This document shows, piece after piece, positions 56,870 through 64,000 of a stretch of DNA of 64,000 bases. The DNA is taken from NCBI RefSeq assembly GCF_020509005.1, contig NC_063021.1:1674001-1738000 (forward strand), written 5' to 3'. A program made the translations under genes and the position numbers. The notes beneath the pieces were generated by a model. It did no database searches. It was not told the DNA's origin and was given only the letters and a program-made list of their open reading frames with translations. The stretch's first letter is position 1. Each line of letters opens with the position of its first letter. The DNA is from Fulvia fulva (Eukaryota; Ascomycota; Dothideomycetes; Mycosphaerellales; Mycosphaerellaceae).

Positions 56870-58160
56870 AACAGACTAAGGAAAAACCTAGGACATAAGC
56901 CAAGGCCTACTATATAGAAAGTAGAGGCTAACGACAAACAATATAGCGTAGACGACCCTATATACGGAGGCGGAAGACTTGCTAGGGGATAACGAACACC
57001 TAGCCCGGACATATAAGAACACTATAGTATAGCTACTAGGAGCGCTAAAAGCGCTATTATACCAAATCCCGAAAACAATCTAACAAGTAACACAGAAAGT
57101 AGCCTAGAGACTAACTATATAGGCAATAGTAGTAGTAGGTAAGAATTAACCCCCTCCGAAGGCAAGTAAGGCGGTACGCCTATATATTACTAATCCGGCG
57201 GAAAAACAAGAAATCGTAGCCCTAACAAGCAAGGAGATTGTCGACAGAATCGGCCAAAAGGAGGTAGTTAGAGCGAGGGTAGAGGCAATAGGCGTAGTGA
57301 GACTCTTTACCGTATAAGAGTCTAATAGACGAAAGCTAGAGACCTATAAGGAGTAGACTACTAAAGTCGCGAAGTCGGTACGAGTCTCCTACTAATAGTA
57401 TACCGTCATCGCCTACGGGGTCCCTAGGACATTTAAGGTCGAAGACCTTCCCTACCTCTAAGTATAGAACTAGAACACCTCTCTAGGAGTACGACTAACG
57501 AAGGCGGTATAGCTATATAAGACAGTAGACCGAGAAAAGACATACTTATCGCTTATTATCTAGGTAGAGACAGCGGAACAAGCTAACTAGATACTAGATA
57601 ATAGGCTATTCTAGAACTACGAGAGAATAGACACGGAGATCTATTAGAGTAGCTATAGGGTACTACAATGCTTCTAATACTAACAGTACGGTCATATAGC
57701 CCTAAAATACGGGGAGAAGACCCTAAGGTGTCCTTACTACGTAGGCCTATACTAGGGAAGGGAATGCCTAAAAAAGGAGAGTAGGTATATATACTACGGC
57801 AGAAGGCACCTAGCGTATTCAAGCCAATGCCTAACTAGAATAGCAGCATAAGAACGAGCGAGATAAGCAAGGATTTCTACACTAGCTAGGTACCCCTAAC
57901 GGCAGTAGGAGGGACCTACCGTATATAAGGGCTTCGAACCGAGCAAAAGGAAGAGGGTAGAAGAGACGAACAAGGGAACCTAACCGCAAACGTATCTACC
58001 TCCCGGTAGGCCTCGACACCTTAACCGGGCCGCTAACGAACTAGGCCAAATACGAATCTTTAGGGCGCCCTAGCGGCCCTAGGGCTAGCCGGACAGCGAG
58101 ATATAGGCTTAGGAGACATAGTAGGTTAGTACGGAAATAGACCTTACGGATAACGAATAA
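56870..58160 (+). pseudogene. LINE C ORF1 remnant
   Basis: With stops read through, phrases match LINE A ORF1: RLYITNPAEKQEI, TSKEIVDRIGQ, RLFTVQES and VLQCFQYQQYGHIALKY. The last is the first zinc knuckle near 57662, with some Cys codons lost. The start codon is not clear because ATG would have become ATA. Limits are approximate. Confidence 0.78.
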
Positions 58161-58164
58161 TACT

Positions 58165-61100
58165 ATACGACGATATTACTATCGTATAGTATAACGTAAA
58201 CAAAAGTAGGGACAAGGTCTAGCGCCACTTTCTATAAGAGCTAGACCCGCTACGGCACTACGTTATCGCGGTATAGGAACTATAGGTCAACCCCTACGAA
58301 GGACTCCTAGCCACTTGTAATGACTAGAAATACTATACCGTAATCGCGGGCTAACGAGGCGTCATCCCGAGGACATATATATACGTAAGCAAGACTATAG
58401 ACCTTGAGTCGTAGAAGGTTATACTACCGTAGTAGGGCAACCTAGGAGACATAATATCAATCTAGATCGATACGACACAAGGCCCTATCTAGATCTATAA
58501 CGTTTATAACCCGCTACCGCGGGGTCGGACGAGTAGGGAACTAGAAACCTTCGCCTACCTAGAGCGGACCCTAAGCTAAGACATAAAGCAAGTACTCCTC
58601 GGCGACTTTAACCTCTACTACCTACGGTAGGGACTCGAATTCACTCCCCCGTACGCGTTTCTAGGGGAAAAGCTACTAGATATAACCGCACGCTACGGAA
58701 TGGCCTTAGTAATACCAAAGGGAACAGAGACGTAGAAGGCCCGTTTAAGTATAAGTACGATCGACCTATACTTTCTATTACGAGAACTTGAAGAGAGACT
58801 AGTCTAATACCGACCGAACTACGCGCTAGAAGCCTCCTCAGACCATATCCCTATCTAAACGACGCTAGGGGTGAAGGCGATAGAGGAGCTAGTAAGCGAA
58901 CTACGCCGTAACTAGAAGAAGGCACGCTAGGACGATATAAGAGGCTTCCTAATAGCGAACCTACTATAGTATAGAGAACTCGAGACGATAGCTTAGCTAG
59001 ATCAAGTAGCGGAACAGATTACCTCGGTCATATAGTAAGTAGCGGAACAATATACGCTATTACTCCGGCCCTTAACGTAGTAGAAGGCCTTCTAGACCCC
59101 TAAATGCTCTACGAAGGTAAGGGAGGCTAGAAGGGCAAGGCGACAGTGGACGAAGGAGCACACCTAAGAGACGTAGGAGCAATACTATCGCGCGACACAA
59201 GAGAAGAAGGCATAGATAAGACGCGACAAGCTATAGGACTAGAGAGCGACGATCGGGCTCGTTATAGAAAACCCGGAACAGATGTAGAGACTTACTAAAT
59301 AGGCACGACTACCTAAAGAGTAGCAAATCCCTCACTTCCCCCTAATCGTAGACCGTAAAGGGATTGCCTAGGCTACGCCCCGGGGCAAGGCAAAAGTATT
59401 AGCCGACCATTTCTTTTCGACGTAAGTAGAGGTAGACCTTACGGATATCGACCCGAGTATATACCCGGAACCCCTAGACATAGATTAGGCGGTTAGCTCT
59501 AATATAGTAATAGGAGTTATAAGTAAGCTAAAAGGACGGAAAGCCCTAGGCCTAGACAGGATACTAAACATACTACTAAAAGAGTATAGAGAAGAGATCG
59601 CGCCGAGCCTAGTAAACCTATTTACCGCGTGCCTACGGCTAGGGTATCACCCGAAGCCGTATAGAGAGTCTATAACAGTAGTGCTACGTAAGCTATAGAA
59701 GGAGGACTATACTTAGCCTAAGTCGTATAGACCAATCGTACTTCTAAACACGATAGGGAAGGTCCTAGAAAAGATAGTAGCCTAGAGACTTACGTAGCTA
59801 GCCGAGGACAACTACGTACTCCTAGTAATATAGATAGGGGGAAGAAGCTAGCGATCGATACTAATAGTAATAGAGCTAATTACGGAGCAAATTCAGACCC
59901 TCTAGTACTACGGTAGGAACCGAGCGGCGTCCTTACTATCCCTCGACATCGTAGGAGCCTTCGACAACGTCTTATACTAAAGGCTAATATATATCCTATA
60001 GCAGAAAGGCATCCCCTAGTAGGCAACGACGTTTGTCTACTCCTTTCTCTAGGAACGGACGACATACCTAGTCCTAGGAAGGCATACGTCCGACCCGGTA
60101 AAGGTAGAGACTGGAATACCTTAGGGATCTACTCTCTCCCCTATCCTATTTCTAATATTTATGTCTGATCTAATCCCCCTACTCACCTCTCCGCAAACCG
60201 TAGCATCGGGGTTCGTAGACGACATAAACATCCTAGCCTAGTTAGACTCGACAGAAGAGAACTGTCGCCTCCTCGAAGATAGGTATAAGAAATGCGAGGA
60301 GTAGGAAAAGAAGTATAGTGCCTAGTTCGCCCCTAAAAAGTACCAACTTATACACTTTAGTAAAGCGAGAACACACTATAATATAAAGGCGGCGGTAAGA
60401 ATCTAAGGCTACGAGACAAAGCTATTAGCGGAGCTACGAGTACTAGGGTTCTGGCTCGACCCGAAGCTAAGCTAGAATGTATAGGTTAAGAAAGCCTAGA
60501 GTCGAGCACAAGTTAACGAAGCCTCGATAAAGAGACTTACGGTATCTATATAGGGAGTAACATTCGACAAGGTAAGAGTAATGTATAAGGCGATCGTTAG
60601 ACTAGCTATACTATACGGGGTATAGATTTAGGGAACAGGAGGCGTAGGCAAGCCGATCCCGAAACGGATAGAGCAACCCCTAAACAGGATATAGGTAGGT
60701 AACCTACGTAGGGTACTAGGCGTATATAAGACAACGTTAATAAGCACGGTAGAAATGGAGATAGGAACACTACTAATCGGCCAGTACATCCGGGGAATGA
60801 GAATTTAATACGCGGTAAGGACGACAGGTTACCTAGTACAAACTACGATCTAGGAGGCAAAGAATAAGATAGAAAGCTACTACCGGAGAGGGGCCGGACA
60901 TAGGACAAGCTAAAAAGAGGATGACCTTACTACCTTTACGGCTATATAGACAAGCACCGAATGGCTAGCACGAAAAGAGGAGGAGCGTAGGACTCGCTAG
61001 GCCGGCGGGAGCAAGGCTAAGACCTAAAGCCTAGCGGAATAGAGAGCGAGCTACCTATAGGAGCAGGACTAGAAAAGGAAGCCCCCTAAGACAATAGGCC

Positions 61101-61525
61101 CGATAGCGCTCCGAGCCTTCTAGAGACATAATTACTAGCTATATAGGGACCTAATAAGGGCCGAGGCAAGTATAGCGATCCAAATCAGGTCCGAACATAT
61201 TAGGTTAAGGGCCTACCTATTTAGAAGACGCGTACTAGACATCTATAACCTAGCCTACTAGTATAGCTACCTATCGTAAAACCCAGAACATATACTACTA
61301 CGATGCCCGTAGTAGGCGAGAGGTAGGGGAAATTGGAGGCACTAAGCGGGAAGGAGAGACTATAAGTCAATTATTAGGGACAAAGGCAACATTCGCCGAA
61401 TCTCTCGGTAGATACTATAGTAGGGATACCTCTAGCAGTTTAGTCTCGCTAGCGAGACGGAGGAGTAGATAGATAAGAGGCGGAAGCTAGGGGGTGGCAG
61501 ATAGGGTAGTCATTAGGGCAGGCCT
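58165..61525 (+). pseudogene. LINE C ORF2 remnant (endonuclease-RT)
   Basis: The endonuclease runs from about 58180, with QYNVNKSRDKVQRHFLQ, VQEPQVN and LLGDFNLYY near 58605. The RT has SLDIVGAFDNV near 59945, TGIPQGSTLSPILF near 60115 and FVDDIN near 60212-60230. A C-terminal SEHIRLRAYL segment and a Cys/His region follow around 61190-61300. Stops are RIP products. The segment RRISRQILQQGYLQQFSLA parallels the LINE A C-terminus. Confidence 0.85.
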
Positions 61526-61698
61526 ATAACACTAGCGTACCCCTAACAAGGGAAAATTAAGACAATAACTAGGAGGAAAAGATAGGCGGGAAGGAGGAGG
61601 GGTTTTTACTAACACGGTTTCCCCTCTATATATACGAGAACAAGATAGCATAGCTATATAGGCCAAAGGGCACTACAACAGCTTAATGAAATATCTAT

Positions 61699-61714
61699 CT
61701 ATATAACTAACTAA
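61699..61714 (+). repeat. Target-site duplication of LINE C, right copy
   Basis: Partner of 56548-56563. Copia element 2 resumes at 61715. Confidence 0.85.
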
Positions 61715-63153
61715 AGCTACCTCTTTAGATCTATAACTCCCTTAATAAGGAAGAAATAGATCAAAGTAGGAGGTAGGTTTTTATTAGCTACTTATATTAG
61801 GAATGTAGAGATAAGTAGGAGAGCTAGTAGAAAAGTTGTTTTAGAAGATGTCCTACTTATACCTAAGCTAGGATTAAACCTGGTTTTATAGAACTAGTTT
61901 AGTAAGCAGTTTAGTGTTTAACCTCTATCATTTTCTCTTATTTCCCCCTCTAGTATGACTATTGTCTAGACAAAGCTCCTTAGGGGGGTTCTATTTATTA
62001 ATAAGATTTCTCCTCTCCTATAAGAACGGGCATAATACTTATTATATACACTACTAATAGAGAATGCCTTTGTGACTGCTTAATTAAAGACCGACCTAAA
62101 GTAGTAGGAGCTTTAGTATAGAAGATTTGTACACTTTAGGAAGAATTTGCTCTAGAATCTTTATAAGGTAATAGACTTAAAAGAACCTATTCCTATCCCT
62201 AAGGATAGCTTTTACTAGTACAGAGTATATTGAATAGTAAAGATAAAGAAGTACAAAGGCAAAGTTATAGAGAGAAGACCTAAAAGACTTGCCCTTATAT
62301 CTATTAATATATATAGCCTACTACTAATCTTAAGACTAGGATTCAAATACTAGCTTAAGATTGTTAACAACTTCTCTAGGAAGAAGTAGACCTTTCCTCT
62401 TAGGAAAAGAGAAGATGCTCTAGTTATCTCTAGAACTAGAAGATCAAAGTAGAGAGGAAATCATTAGCGTAGCTAAAAGTAGTAAGGCTTAACAATACAA
62501 AAGAACTTATTATATTAGTAAAGTAGTAGGAGAAGGATTTAGGGATTAGGCTCGAGCCGACTAAGGTATATAACTCTCTATAGAATGGACTAGTTAAGAG
62601 GTCAATATAAACCTTAGAGGACTCTATAAGGGTAATACTTAAAGAGACTAAAATGCCGGTTGAATTTTGGCCTAAAGCACTAGAGGCCCAAACTTATATA
62701 AGGAACAAACTACTAAATAGCCTAGATTACGATAGGTTTAAGGTTTTACTAGATAAGGCTTTTAATAGTATCAAACCGACTATTAACTCTTTGAAAGTTT
62801 AGGGATGCAAAGCTATTGTCTATATAGACATAAGATCCTAACCTTAATAGGTAAGAAGTGACAAGCTGATAAATAGGGGTAAAGAAGTAGTCTTTATTAG
62901 GTATATTAAAAATATAGCTAAAGCCTAGCTCTTTTAGGAACTAGACATAAGAGCTATGAAACAACATATATATATAGACTTCTTTAAGGACTAGCCTAGA
63001 GGTAATATAGGTCTTAATGTTCTAATATTGAATCTACTAAGCAGTATACTAGCTAGGAAGCCCTAAGGAAGGCCGAGGAAGAACGTATCCTTAGGACAAT
63101 CTACCTACTATTTAGGCGTCTATTAAAGCACCCCTAAAATAGATCAGCTAATT
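61715..63153 (+). pseudogene. Copia element 2, integrase region (RIPed, 3'-truncated)
   Basis: This continues the copia broken at 56563. Integrase phrases are clear: SLQNGLVKRSIQTLEDSIR near 62575 and EFWPKALEAQTYIRNKLLNS near 62655-62715. SLKVWGCKAIVYID follows near 62795. The sequence ends near 63153 at an antisense LINE B tail. RT, RNase H and the 3' LTR are missing, at least within the window. Confidence 0.8.
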
Positions 63154-64000
63154 AGATAGATAGATAGATTTGTCATTCCCCTGTTCTAGGACCCTATCCG
63201 GCCTATATAGGTATATGTCTATTGTTATATACAAAGGGAAACCCGAATAGGTAAAAACCCTTCCCGCCCCCGACTACTCCTTATCTATATTAGCTTTCCC
63301 TTTAAACGTACGTAGTCTATGTCACTACCCCGTTAGCCCCCGCTCCTAGCCGGTCTCGTCGCGCTACGTCGTATCCTCTCTTCCTATACTACTCCTACTA
63401 GGCGGTAGTGTTCTAGCCAGCCCTTCTCTAGTATCTAGTTCGTAATACGCCGTAGGTCCTTAGCGTTATTAAGAAGTGCCCTAATCGTCCGGTTCCTCGC
63501 CTTTACTATCTTCCCCCCCCTTCCTAGCGACTACCTCGGGCAGACGAGGAGTACGTGCCGTATATTCTAGGAGTAATAGCCGTAGGGGCAGCTAGTATTC
63601 GTATATTCTAGAACCTTCCTCTATAATAGGTCCCCCTAGAGGCCGATGTGTTCGCTTCGTAGTTAGGTTGCTATACTACTCTATACCCTTATAAGGCGGT
63701 AGTAGATAAGCTTCGGGGGGTGCTTAACTACGGATTTTGTAGCTAACTATTCCTTAGGTTATCCCGCTAGCTAAGGGCGTCTACTATACCCTACACCCTA
63801 GTTGTTATACCTCTCTTTATATAGTTGCTCTATAAACGACTTCTTACCTTCCTATCGTATTACTAGCTATTCGTCCCTTACCCGATAGTTCGGCTCGTTT
63901 CCGGGTCGAATACCCTTATACGCTAGTACTAATTCGCGGGCCCTTACGACTATACTAGCGATCACCTTCTATACTAGGTACTATGCCGACTTGCCTAAGT
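63154..64000 (-). pseudogene. Antisense LINE B, 3' end, continues beyond window (RIPed)
   Basis: The left end is the tail (gatagatagatag), followed by the LINE B 3' UTR and the C-terminal part of ORF2 on the minus strand. It closely resembles 46734-46914 plus 51918-52708 but has a different set of RIP changes. The target context is attagatag at the end of copia element 2. Confidence 0.9.

Larger units (their letters stand above)
56564..61698 (+). mobile_element. LINE C, full-length, RIPed
   Basis: This is a 5,135-bp insertion in copia element 2, with a 12-16-bp target duplication and an ATCT tail. It carries a 5' UTR of about 300 bp, ORF1, ORF2 and a 3' hairpin (GAGGGG 61597-61602 pairing with CCCCTC 61621-61626). 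By protein similarity it is the closest relative of LINE A in the window. Unlike LINE A it is CpG-rich and heavily RIPed. Confidence 0.9.

Noticed and set aside
57583..57822. Minus-strand open frame of 79 codons
   Set aside because: It is antisense to the LINE C ORF1 zinc-knuckle remnant and has no independent support.
1..64000. CRISPR arrays, bacterial operons, tRNA or rRNA genes
   Set aside because: No regularly spaced repeats, tRNA-like arms or rRNA sequence were seen; the content is eukaryotic retroelements and a pogo transposon.

Overview
The window looks like one transposon graveyard from a filamentous ascomycete (Pezizomycotina). I found no host gene, tRNA or rRNA. The main evidence is repeat-induced point mutation (RIP). 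Nearly every element is rewritten by C-to-T changes in CpA and G-to-A changes in TpG. CpG is kept, TpA and CTAG are very common, and Gln and Trp codons have become stops. Coordinates of decayed elements are by-eye homology limits.

Five families of non-LTR retrotransposon (LINE, Tad1/I-like) are named here A to E. Only two copies are undamaged: LINE A (4140-9096; ORFs 4260-5519 and 5516-8902) and LINE B (46915-51905; ORFs 47150-48427 and about 48414-51731). Each encodes a zinc-knuckle ORF1 and an ORF2 with an AP-like endonuclease, a reverse transcriptase and a C-terminal Cys/His motif. I see no RNase H domain in either. The overlapping ORFs suggest termination-reinitiation.

Layout: 1-2050, Ty3/gypsy pol remnant. 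2054-11970, LINE B copy 1, split by intact LINE A. 11971-19373, gypsy LTR and gag split by a Ty1/copia element (13047-18575). 19374-21697, hybrid LINE B. 21699-29101, second copy of the gypsy/copia block (tandem period 9,728 bp). 29102-30711, another LINE B 3' part. 30727-35713, full-length lightly RIPed LINE B. 35733-37598, pogo/Fot1-type DNA transposon. 37607-41206, LINE D (minus). 41222 to about 46720, LINE E (minus). 46734-52708, antisense LINE B split by intact LINE B. 52738-54603, second pogo copy. 54711-63153, copia element split by LINE C (56564-61698). 63154-64000, antisense LINE B running off the window.

The most notable points are these. LINE A has a chimeric 5' end taken from an already RIPed LINE B sequence, and a CpG-poor composition opposite to its surroundings. 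The 9.7-kb tandem duplication carries a readable unequal-crossover signature and seems to have escaped RIP. LINE target sites begin with TAT, and in two cases RIP created that sequence. A covarying hairpin lies near the 3' end of all five LINE families. A LINE D target-site duplication contains the end of a pogo inverted repeat, which fixes the order of insertion.
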